Below, in pieces: positions 55,153-64,000 of a stretch of DNA of 64,000 bases. Each line of letters begins with the position of its first letter. Within the stretch, counting starts at the first letter, position 1. A model generated the notes under the pieces. The model had not been told where the DNA came from, searched no databases, and saw only the letters and a program-made list of their open reading frames with translations. A program made the position numbers and the translations under genes. Source of the stretch: Dyella sp. C11. GTDB lineage: Bacteria > Pseudomonadota > Gammaproteobacteria > Xanthomonadales > Rhodanobacteraceae. Location: contig NZ_QAVX01000006.1 in NCBI RefSeq assembly GCF_003121485.1, positions 1-64,000 of the forward strand. Reading direction: 5' to 3'.

Positions 55153-55240
55153 CGTCATTCCAGCGAAGGCTGGAATCCAGTGCCTTCAGGCTCTAACGCG
55201 GCGAGAAAGCCACTGGATTCCGGCCTTCGCCGGAATGACG
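55153..55240. repeat. Class A inverted pair inside the fds operon
   Basis: Arms starting 55153 (CGTCATTCCAGCGAAGGCTGG) and ending 55240 are inverse copies around about 28 bases. The pair fills most of the 187-base gap between fdsB and fdsA. Confidence 0.85.
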
Positions 55241-55298
55241 GTGAGGGAGTAGATAGCTGTCGAAACATGTTGAACTGGCAGTAAGGAGATAGGTCGTC

Positions 55299-58223
55299 AT
55301 GCTTTCCATCGTCGAAATCGATCTCGGCACACCCAAGTCGACCTCATCCACCGTGGTCGCACTGGAGATCGATGGCCGAACGGTACAGGTGCCCGAAGGC
55401 ACCTCGATCATGCGTGCCGCTGCCCAAGCGGGCATCAGCATTCCCAAGCTCTGCGCCACCGAAATGCTCGATGCGTTCGGTTCGTGCCGCCTTTGCCTGG
55501 TGGAGATTGAAGGACGCAGGGGCTATCCCGCTTCGTGCACCACACCGGTGAGCGAGGGCATGAAGGTGACCACGCAGACGCCAAAACTCGCGGATATCCG
55601 CCGCGGCGTGATGGAGCTGTACATCTCCGATCATCCGCTCGACTGCCTCACCTGCCCGGCCAACGGTCACTGCGAACTGCAGGACATGGCAGGCGTGGTG
55701 GGACTGCGCGAAGTGCGCTACGGCTACGACGGTGCCAATCATGTTTTTGCGCGCATCCCAGCGCGCGAAGATCAAGAAGCGGCCATCCCTGGCCGCACTC
55801 TTCAAACAAAGCCCAATCCGCTGTATTCGCCCAAGGACGAATCCAACCCCTACTTCACCTTCGATCCCTCCAAATGCATCGCCTGCTCGCGTTGCGTGCG
55901 CGCCTGTGACGAAGTGCAAGGCACCTTTGCGCTCACCATCCAGGGCCGCGGCTTCGAATCCAAGGTATCGGCCAGCCAGAACAACCGCTTCCTCGATTCC
56001 GAATGCGTTTCCTGCGGCGCCTGCGTGCAGGCCTGCCCCACGGCGACGCTTTCCGAGAAGTCGCTGATCGAGAAAGGACAGGCCGAGCACAGCGTGATCA
56101 CCACCTGTGCCTACTGCGGTGTCGGATGCAGCTTCCGCGCGGAGATGAAGGGCCAGGACATTGTGCGCATGGTGCCCAACAAGGAGGGTCACGCCAATCA
56201 CGGTCACTCCTGCGTGAAGGGGCGTTTCGCCATTGGCTATGCCACGCACCCGGATCGCATCACCACGCCGATGATCCGCGCCAGGATTTCCGATCCATGG
56301 CGCGTCGTGAGCTGGGACGAAGCCGTGGCGCACGTCGCCAACGAGTTCAAGCGCTTGCAGGCCACCTATGGCCGGCACGCCGTGGGCGGCATCACCTCGT
56401 CACGTTGCACCAACGAGGAAACCTATCTTGTGCAGAAACTGGTACGCGCCGGTTTCGGCAACAACAACGTGGATACCTGCGCACGCGTGTGCCATTCGCC
56501 CACCGGCTACGGCCTGAAGTCCACGCTGGGCGAATCGGCCGGCACGCAGGATTTCGATTCGATCCTGTCGACCGACGTGGTGCTGGTGATCGGCGCCAAC
56601 CCCACCGACGCGCATCCCGTGTTCGGTTCGCAGATGAAGCAGCGCCTGCGCGATGGCGCGCGACTGATCGTGATCGATCCGCGTCGCATCGATCTGGTGC
56701 GTACACCGCACATCAAGGCCGACTATCACCTGCGCCTGCGCCCCGGCACCAATGTCGCCGTGCTCGATTCGCTTGCGCACGTGATCGTTACGGAAGGCTT
56801 GGTCGATGAGGCGTTCGTCGCCAGCCGTTGCGAGCCGGAAGCCTTTGCCAAGTGGCGCGACTTTGTATCGCAGGACAAGTACAGTCCCGAAGCGATGGAG
56901 AGCACGACCGGCGTGCCTGCCGCGTTGATACGCGGTGCCGCGCGCCTGTACGCCACCGGCGGCAACGCGGCGATCTACTACGGCCTGGGCGTCACCGAGC
57001 ATGCGCAAGGCTCGACCTCGGTGATGGCGATTGCCAACCTCGCCATGGCCACGGGCAATATCGGACGCGAAGGCGTGGGCGTGAACCCGCTGCGCGGCCA
57101 GAACAACGTGCAGGGTTCGTGCGACATGGGCTCGTTCCCGCATGAATTCCCCGGTTATCGGCATGTGAGCGACACCACGGTCCGCCAGTCGCTGGAGCAG
57201 GCCTGGGGCGTGCCGTTGCTGGGCGAACCCGGCCTGCGCATTCCCAACATGTTCGAAGCGGCGCTGGATGGCAGCTTCAAGGGCCTGTACATCGAAGGCG
57301 AGGACATCGCGCAATCGGACCCGGACACGCAGCACGTCACCGCCGCGCTCACGGCGATGGAATGCATCGTGGTGCAGGACTTGTTCCTCAACGAAACCGC
57401 CAAGTTTGCGCACGTCTTCCTGCCCGGCAGCTCCTTCCTGGAAAAGGACGGCACCTTCACCAACGCCGAGCGCCGCATGTCGCGCGTGCGCAAGGTGATG
57501 GAACCCAAGGGTGGTTACGCCGACTGGGAAATTACCCAACTGTTGGCGCAGGCCATGGGTTATCCGATGAACTACACGCATCCCTCACAGATCATGGACG
57601 AGATTGCGCAGCTCACCCCGACGTTCCACGGCGTGAGCTACGAGAAGATCGACCAGCTGGGCTCCGTGCAGTGGCCCTGCAACGACGAAGCACCGCTGGG
57701 TACGCCGGTGATGCACGTGGATGAATTCGTGCGCGGCAAAGGCCGATTCATGCTGACCGAATACGTGCCCACTACGGAAAAGGTGAATGCGGAACATCCG
57801 CTGATCCTCACCACCGGTCGCATCCTCAGCCAGTACAACGTGGGTGCGCAGACACGCCGCACGGCCAACGTGATGTGGCATGACGAGGATCGCCTGGAAA
57901 TCCATCCGCACGATGCCGAGGAACGTGGCATCACCGACGGCGATTGGGTCGGCATTGTCAGTCGCGCGGGCGAAACCGTCCTGCGGGCGATGGTGTCCGA
58001 CCGCATGCAGCCGGGCGTGGTCTATACCACGTTCCACTTCCCGGGCTCCGGTGCCAACGTCATTACCACCGAGAACTCCGACTGGGCCACCAATTGCCCC
58101 GAGTACAAGGTGACGGCCGTGGAAGTGACACGCGTGACGCAGCCATCCGAATGGCAGAAGCGACACCGTGCCTTCACCGAGGCGCAGGAAGCGCTGCTCG
58201 ATCAGTCGGTGAAACCCGCTTGA
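55299..58223 (+). CDS. fdsA: Formate dehydrogenase alpha subunit FdsA
   Basis: A 974-residue molybdenum subunit oxidising formate to CO2. In order: a [2Fe-2S] ferredoxin domain (CGSCRLC-type: FGSCRLCLVEIEG), a His-Cys3 cluster region (DCLTCPANGHCELQD), two [4Fe-4S] clusters (CIACSRCVRACDEV and CVSCGACVQACPT), a further cluster at CAYCGVGC, and the bis-MGD domains. The Mo ligand is C398 with H399 next to it (ARVCHSPTGYGL), i.e. a Cys, not selenocysteine. MGD-binding sequences such as GLGVTEHAQGSTSVM and HVFLPGSSFLEKDGTFTNAERR follow. AGGAGA precedes the ATG. Confidence 0.95.
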   Translation: MLSIVEIDLGTPKSTSSTVVALEIDGRTVQVPEGTSIMRAAAQAGISIPKLCATEMLDAFGSCRLCLVEIEGRRGYPASCTTPVSEGMKVTTQTPKLADIRRGVMELYISDHPLDCLTCPANGHCELQDMAGVVGLREVRYGYDGANHVFARIPAREDQEAAIPGRTLQTKPNPLYSPKDESNPYFTFDPSKCIACSRCVRACDEVQGTFALTIQGRGFESKVSASQNNRFLDSECVSCGACVQACPTATLSEKSLIEKGQAEHSVITTCAYCGVGCSFRAEMKGQDIVRMVPNKEGHANHGHSCVKGRFAIGYATHPDRITTPMIRARISDPWRVVSWDEAVAHVANEFKRLQATYGRHAVGGITSSRCTNEETYLVQKLVRAGFGNNNVDTCARVCHSPTGYGLKSTLGESAGTQDFDSILSTDVVLVIGANPTDAHPVFGSQMKQRLRDGARLIVIDPRRIDLVRTPHIKADYHLRLRPGTNVAVLDSLAHVIVTEGLVDEAFVASRCEPEAFAKWRDFVSQDKYSPEAMESTTGVPAALIRGAARLYATGGNAAIYYGLGVTEHAQGSTSVMAIANLAMATGNIGREGVGVNPLRGQNNVQGSCDMGSFPHEFPGYRHVSDTTVRQSLEQAWGVPLLGEPGLRIPNMFEAALDGSFKGLYIEGEDIAQSDPDTQHVTAALTAMECIVVQDLFLNETAKFAHVFLPGSSFLEKDGTFTNAERRMSRVRKVMEPKGGYADWEITQLLAQAMGYPMNYTHPSQIMDEIAQLTPTFHGVSYEKIDQLGSVQWPCNDEAPLGTPVMHVDEFVRGKGRFMLTEYVPTTEKVNAEHPLILTTGRILSQYNVGAQTRRTANVMWHDEDRLEIHPHDAEERGITDGDWVGIVSRAGETVLRAMVSDRMQPGVVYTTFHFPGSGANVITTENSDWATNCPEYKVTAVEVTRVTQPSEWQKRHRAFTEAQEALLDQSVKPA

Positions 58224-59062
58224 GCCGCGACACCGACGACACGTTTCGCGGCTATGCCCATCGCAGCGTCGACCGCTGGCGCGATGGCGGTGTCTCGCGC
58301 GATGACGACTGCATTGCCGAAGAAGTACCCGTGGCGATGGTCTACAACGGCGCCACCTTCGCCGTGATGATGGCGACGCCGCAGGACCTCGACGATTTTG
58401 CCCTGGGCTTTTCGCTGACCGAACGCCTGATCAACGATCCCTCTCAGCTGCTGGAACTGGACACGCACACGCTGCTCGAAGGCATCGAACTTGCCATGCG
58501 CGTAACGGACAACGCACCCGGCGCGCATCTGGAAAAGGAACGCCAACGACTCCTGCCCGGCCGCAGCGGTTGTGGCATCTGCGGCACGCGCGAGCTGGAA
58601 AATGCCGTGCGTCATGACGGCGCGGTGGGCGAAGGCATCACCATCACGCGCGACGCCCTTGAATCCGCCTTGCTGGCGTTAAAGAGCCGCCAGCCAATGA
58701 ATCTCGCCACCGGCGCCGTGCATGCGGCGGCATGGGCCGATGCCAGCGGAAACATTCTTCATGTGCGCGAAGACGTGGGCCGGCACAACGCGCTGGACAA
58801 GCTGATTGGCGCCATTCGCCGCGCCGGCATCGACACCAACGAAGGTTTCGCCGTGGTCACCAGCCGCGCCAGCTACGAAATGGTGACCAAGGCCGCGAGC
58901 GCGGGCATCGCCGTACTCGCAGCCATTTCCGCGCCCACGGCCCTGGCGGTGGAACTCGCGCGCAGCGCGGGCATCACCCTGATTGGTTTCGCCCGCCCGG
59001 GCAGCCACAACATCTACGCGCATCCCGAGCGCGTGCTTTCGGCATCGCAAGAACAGGCATGA
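58220..59062 (+). CDS. fdhD: Formate dehydrogenase sulfurtransferase FdhD
   Basis: A 280-residue protein that transfers sulfur to the bis-MGD cofactor of formate dehydrogenase. The essential CxxC is CGIC (RSGCGICGTRE); EVPVAMVYNGATFAVMMATPQDLDDFALGFSL and VREDVGRHNALDKLIGA are family hallmarks. The start is a TTG at 58220 overlapping the fdsA stop; no clear ribosome site, so coupled translation is likely. An ATG start further in would cut the fold. Confidence 0.92.
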   Translation: MSRDTDDTFRGYAHRSVDRWRDGGVSRDDDCIAEEVPVAMVYNGATFAVMMATPQDLDDFALGFSLTERLINDPSQLLELDTHTLLEGIELAMRVTDNAPGAHLEKERQRLLPGRSGCGICGTRELENAVRHDGAVGEGITITRDALESALLALKSRQPMNLATGAVHAAAWADASGNILHVREDVGRHNALDKLIGAIRRAGIDTNEGFAVVTSRASYEMVTKAASAGIAVLAAISAPTALAVELARSAGITLIGFARPGSHNIYAHPERVLSASQEQA

Positions 59063-59286
59063 GAATCGAACGACTCATTCGCATGGCGAACGACATCGCC
59101 ACCTATTTCACCGTGGAACCCGACCACGCGGCAGCGGTGGCGAGCGTGCGCGATCACCTCAAGCGATTCTGGGACCCTGCCATGCGTCGGCAAATCAAGG
59201 CACACCTGGCGGAGGGCGGCGAAGGCCTGATGCCGCTAGCGCAAGAGGCCATTCGCGATCTGGACGTACCTGCGGATACTCACTGA
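59059..59286 (+). CDS. fdsD: Formate dehydrogenase delta subunit FdsD
   Basis: A 75-residue protein starting MRIERLIRMANDIATYF and containing FWDPAMRRQIKAHL, the pattern of FdsD. FdsD helps mature or stabilise the FdsGBA complex. It overlaps fdhD by ATGA, so it is the last gene of the operon, and its end overlaps the convergent downstream gene by seven bases. Confidence 0.93.
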   Translation: MRIERLIRMANDIATYFTVEPDHAAAVASVRDHLKRFWDPAMRRQIKAHLAEGGEGLMPLAQEAIRDLDVPADTH

Positions 59287-59816
59287 CGGGACGTGGTATC
59301 GCCGTCCACCACTTCGATGCTCGTCACATTGCGTACCCAGCGTGCGGGGCGCTTGTCGCCGGGCACCAGCAGGCGGAACGGGCCATCCTTGTCGAGCGGC
59401 TTGCCATCGCGCTGATCCACCAGCAACACCTGCGTATGTCCCAGCGTGGGGTCCAGGTCCGACAGCGCGAACACCACCTGGTACTGATCCGAAGCGGTCA
59501 CCCGCACGAACGAGGCCAGCTGTCGCCCACGCAGCGGCTTGTCCAGCGACACGCCCGCCTTCGCCAGCACGTCTTCCAGCTTCACGCCCTTCCACTGGCT
59601 GGGCGGCTCGTCGTGCGCCGTTGCGGTGACTTCTTCGTGCGGCAGGCCCGCGAAGGTCTTCGCATCCAGCGTCAGCGCGGGTTTTCCTGCCACGGTGACT
59701 TGCACGCTGGTCACGGCCGGTGTCGTGGGTGCATCGGCGGCGTGCGCGGACAAGGCCAAGCCGATGGACAAAACAACACTGGCCAGTATGGACTGCTTGA
59801 ACGCTCGCGTGGTCAT
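59280..59816 (-). CDS. Periplasmic molybdopterin-binding-like domain protein
   Basis: A 178-residue protein with a signal peptide (MTTRAFKQSILASVVLSIGLALSAHAA). The mature part resembles the oxidoreductase molybdopterin-binding (SUOX-like) fold: WKGVKLEDVLAKAGV, RVTASDQYQVVFALSDLDP and GPFRLLVPGDKRPARWVRNVTSIEV. It contains no cysteine at all, so the Cys that ligates Mo in sulfite oxidase-type enzymes is missing. It may bind another ligand or be a structural relative. Neighbouring molybdenum genes make the fold notable. It is convergent with fdsD. Confidence 0.8.
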   Translation of the reverse strand: MTTRAFKQSILASVVLSIGLALSAHAADAPTTPAVTSVQVTVAGKPALTLDAKTFAGLPHEEVTATAHDEPPSQWKGVKLEDVLAKAGVSLDKPLRGRQLASFVRVTASDQYQVVFALSDLDPTLGHTQVLLVDQRDGKPLDKDGPFRLLVPGDKRPARWVRNVTSIEVVDGDTTSRQ

Positions 59817-60096
59817 GCCTCACTCCCCTCGTTCGTGGTTTCACAACGCATTCACCGCGAAGCAAACGCGCGACGCGTAGACTGCTCACCGTGGCATCCA
59901 AACATGCTTTGCTATCCGCCGACAACACCGGCGCGATGACAAAGGCACGCTTGCAAGGGGAACATCGTTTCAGTTCGACGCGCCGTCCTGGGCACCATCG
60001 CCCTGCCGGGAGGTGTGCGAGAACGCCAGGCCGAGCGATCGCCTTCGCGACGCACCTGCCGGCGGCAGCGCATTGCACTTGCCCGGAGAAAGCGAC

Positions 60097-60294
60097 ATGA
60101 ACATCACGCCCTGGACCTGCCAGTCTTGCCAATCGCGCAACATCCACACGCCTGCGCAGGACAACAAATCACCTGTCATCGAATGGTCGGTAGCCGGAAC
60201 GCCGCCCACGCCGCGCGGCTTCGGCCAGAAGGAAAGCGTCTACGTCACCTGCCCGCGATGTCTGAAGGGGCAAATGATCGAGGTCGAGTCGTGA
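60097..60294 (+). CDS. Small zinc-ribbon protein
   Basis: A 65-residue protein with two cysteine pairs, CQSC at about 8-11 and CPRC at about 52-55 (TCQSCQSRN, VTCPRCLKG), as in a zinc ribbon. GGAGAAAG lies just before the ATG. It is directly followed by a membrane protein gene with one base between stop and start, so the two are co-expressed. No function is known. Confidence 0.75.
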   Translation: MNITPWTCQSCQSRNIHTPAQDNKSPVIEWSVAGTPPTPRGFGQKESVYVTCPRCLKGQMIEVES

Positions 60295-60295
60295 C

Positions 60296-60757
60296 ATGTC
60301 CACGCCACCGATCCAGACCGGCAGGCAAGTGACCGAGGAGGAGAAGTTCTACCTCGACTGGGGCCGTGAATCGCTCAAGGCCAACCTGCAACTGGCCAAC
60401 AACGTGTTGCAGCAGCTGCTCACGCTATCCACCTCGCTCGCCGCAGGCGGCGTGTTGTTTCTCTCCAAGGAGACCGTGCCCGCGTGGCTCATCGCGCCCG
60501 TGCTGTTGATGTTCATGCTCGCGCTGGTGGCGTCGCTGTGGGGCATTTTTCCCTACGGCGGGGTGATCAATCTCTCCTCGCCCGCGCAGATCCAGGCACA
60601 CAAGACGCGCGCACTTCGCCACAAGCGGCGGTTCATCACCATCGCCTTCGCGTTGCTCATGGTTGGCCTGCTGATGGCGGGCTACGGCGTGTGTGCGCAT
60701 GCCATCCACGCGCAGGCGTCGAAACCCGAGGCGACACGTTCTTGGCCGCCGTTGTAG
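60296..60757 (+). CDS. Small membrane protein of unknown function
   Basis: A 153-residue protein with an N-terminal cytoplasmic segment (about 1-40) and three hydrophobic stretches (LLTLSTSLAAGGVLFLS, WLIAPVLLMFMLALVASLWGIFPYGG, ITIAFALLMVGLLMAGYGV). A basic loop (HKTRALRHKRRF) comes before the last. No motif suggests an activity. Paired with the zinc-ribbon gene; together they may form a small membrane module. Confidence 0.7.
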   Translation: MSTPPIQTGRQVTEEEKFYLDWGRESLKANLQLANNVLQQLLTLSTSLAAGGVLFLSKETVPAWLIAPVLLMFMLALVASLWGIFPYGGVINLSSPAQIQAHKTRALRHKRRFITIAFALLMVGLLMAGYGVCAHAIHAQASKPEATRSWPPL

Positions 60758-61068
60758 TTTGCGACCGTCATCGACTTTGCCGTTATCTGCGGGCATCCAG
60801 ATCGATGCATTGGTGTGATGGTGGCCGATGCTCTCAACGCGGTGATTCTCAGCCGGATGTGACGGGCATTCCGCAGGAGTGAGTGGGTTGGTGCGTGTCG
60901 CATGAATGTGCACAAGGCACTGGATTCCGGCCTTCGCCGGAATGACGTGAGGGACGGGGAGGTTTCGTTAATCGTGTAACGCGGCCTCTCTGTTCTCCGC
61001 AAACCTCCTATTCGTCATTCCGGCGAAGGCCGGAATCCCGTGCCTTTTCCCCGATGCAAGGATCCACC
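60758..61068. other. Intergenic region with class A copies
   Basis: This 311-base gap between convergent genes holds two class A copies (60918-60947 and 61013-61042) and nothing else I can identify. Confidence 0.65.
60918..61042. repeat. Class A pair, inverted
   Basis: CACTGGATTCCGGCCTTCGC at 60918 and CGTCATTCCGGCGAAGGCCG at 61013 are inversely oriented copies about 65 bases apart. Confidence 0.8.
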
Positions 61069-61500
61069 TTACGTACCCTCAACCCTCATCGGCGGCCCCT
61101 TCAGCTCCACCATGTTCCCCTGAGGATCGTAGAGATAGATCGACGGCCCCTCGCCCTTCGCCCCGTAGCGCGATCCGATATCCCCCACGCGCACGCCATG
61201 CGCTGTGAGATGCGCCACGATGGCCGCCTCGTCGTAGTTCTCCACCTGCAGGCACAGATGATCCATGTTGTGCCCTTCGCTGCCCGGGCCGGCACCGCCT
61301 AGCCGCCCCAGCTTGCCATCCAGTGCCACCAGGTCGATCAGCGAATCGCCAGCGCGCAGCTGGATCAGGCCGATCTCGTCCTGCCGCCGCTCTTCCACGC
61401 AGCCCAGCACGTCGCAGTAGAAGCGCTGCATGGCTTGTGCATCTGCCACGCGCAGCACCACATGGTCGATTCGGGCAAGCTGGAACGGGGGCTTGGGCAT
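61069..61500 (-). CDS. VOC-family (glyoxalase-like) protein
   Basis: A 143-residue two-module VOC protein. The first module begins IDHVVLRVADAQAMQRFYCDVLG; the second has NMDHLCLQVENYDE and SIYLYDPQGNMVELK. Conserved His and Glu at the start and end of the modules fit metal ligands. Its substrate is unknown: it could be a lyase, dioxygenase or resistance protein. It is divergent from gcvP. Confidence 0.8.
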   Translation of the reverse strand: MPKPPFQLARIDHVVLRVADAQAMQRFYCDVLGCVEERRQDEIGLIQLRAGDSLIDLVALDGKLGRLGGAGPGSEGHNMDHLCLQVENYDEAAIVAHLTAHGVRVGDIGSRYGAKGEGPSIYLYDPQGNMVELKGPPMRVEGT

Positions 61501-61594
61501 GGCGGGGTTCCGTGGGACGGCCTTCCATCTTAGGCCGTTTGAGACCCGGTCCCTACGGCGACCCGGGAAGGAGGCAATTGGGCCCGCGGCAGCT

Positions 61595-61600
61595 TATAAT
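61595..61600 (+). promoter_or_regulatory. gcvP: Probable -10 box of gcvP
   Basis: A perfect TATAAT lies about ten bases before the riboswitch. No good -35 hexamer is found at 16-18 bases, so an activator may be needed. Confidence 0.5.
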
Positions 61601-61607
61601 CGGCGTT

Positions 61608-61790
61608 TAGTGTGTGGTGGGAGAAGCGGCGCGAGCCGCTGCCGAAGGCGCAACGCCCGTAATCGCTCAGGCCCCAGACCATCACGCGCTTAAACACTCT
61701 GGAGAGACCGGTTGAATCCGGCGCCGAAGGGGCACGAAGGCTGGCTCATGCAGCCGCCTTCCAAACTCTCAGGCAAAAGGACAGAGGGGC
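61608..61790 (+). promoter_or_regulatory. Tandem glycine riboswitch
   Basis: Two glycine aptamers in series. The first (about 61612-61686) has GGGAGAAGCGGC, GCCGAAGGCGCAAC and CGCTCAGGCC. The second (about 61694-61788) has GGAGAGACC, GCCGAAGGGGCACG and the highly conserved CTCTCAGGCAAAAGGACAG, with closing stem CTCTG/CAGAG. A short linker joins them. Located directly upstream of gcvP, it should switch on glycine cleavage when glycine is abundant, as known for this class. Confidence 0.95.
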
Positions 61791-61828
61791 GCTTCGCGTG
61801 CAGCTTGCACGCTACTTTCGGACGCCCC
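61786..61828 (+). promoter_or_regulatory. Hairpin after the glycine aptamers (expression platform)
   Basis: GGGGCG (61786-61791) pairs with CGCCCC (61823-61828), enclosing an inner perfect stem GCGTGCA/TGCACGC (61796-61812). The outer stem starts on the last base of the second aptamer's closing stem and ends four bases before the gcvP ATG. No T-run follows, so control is probably translational. No ribosome site is visible between hairpin and ATG. Confidence 0.55.
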
Positions 61829-61832
61829 TGCC

Positions 61833-64000
<2,168 letters not shown>

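Larger units (their letters stand above)
61501..61832. other. Leader region of gcvP with promoter and riboswitch
   Basis: A 332-base region carrying the gcvP promoter, a tandem glycine riboswitch and a downstream hairpin, all listed separately. The VOC gene on the other strand must also start here. Confidence 0.8.

Overview
The window is about 62-65% G+C, densely coded, and reads as chromosome of a free-living gammaproteobacterium. Gene content and order (rsxB-like gene next to nth, DcaP-type porin, MoaE-MoeB-rhodanese fusion, xanthomonad-style dispersed palindromes) point to the Lysobacterales, probably Rhodanobacteraceae such as Dyella, Luteibacter or Rhodanobacter. That placement is inference from protein resemblance. 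I see no prophage, insertion sequence, CRISPR array or rRNA.

Layout. 0-7.3 kb: two divergent cell-surface glycan operons (a Gfo/Idh-epimerase fusion and a group-1 glycosyltransferase on minus; a polysaccharide deacetylase, a membrane-anchored protein of unknown function, a methyltransferase and a GT2 glycosyltransferase on plus). 7.3-8.6 kb: gene-free mosaic of repeats. 8.6-17.5 kb: mrp/apbC, a DUF2147 protein, an MFS-HAD-DeoR operon, metG, rsxB-like, nth and a small exported protein. 17.7-26 kb: an OmpR-type two-component system, then an RND pump operon in the order permease, adaptor, outer-membrane factor. 26-28.3 kb: SulP transporter with beta-carbonic anhydrase. 29-36.8 kb: phosphate region with a DcaP-like porin, rnt, and pstSCAB-phoU; candidate Pho boxes precede both the porin and pstS. 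37.2-41.6 kb: a gdx (SMR) gene behind a guanidine-II riboswitch, rlmB, rnr and tRNA-Leu(CAG). 41.6-59.3 kb: a molybdenum-cofactor block (moeA, modABC, moeA, moaA, moaC, mobA, moaD, moaE-moeB-rhodanese) divergent from an OFA-family transporter and a soluble NAD-dependent formate dehydrogenase operon (fdsGBA-fdhD-fdsD). 59.3-64 kb: a periplasmic SUOX-like domain protein, a zinc-ribbon/membrane protein pair, a VOC protein, and gcvP behind a tandem glycine riboswitch; gcvP runs off the right edge.

How the genes work together. The 41.6-59.3 kb block is a nearly self-contained molybdoenzyme module: molybdate uptake (Mod), cofactor synthesis (Moa/Moe/Mob), sulfuration (FdhD), the enzyme (Fds) and a candidate formate carrier (OFA). 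Its weak point is modB, which carries an in-frame amber codon in otherwise intact sequence. Phosphate uptake has an outer-membrane pore, binding protein, ABC transporter and PhoU together. Three regulatory RNAs or sites are well supported by sequence: the guanidine-II riboswitch, the tandem glycine riboswitch and the Pho boxes. At least four classes of dispersed palindromic repeats sit between genes, twice inside operons (pstB/phoU and fdsB/fdsA).
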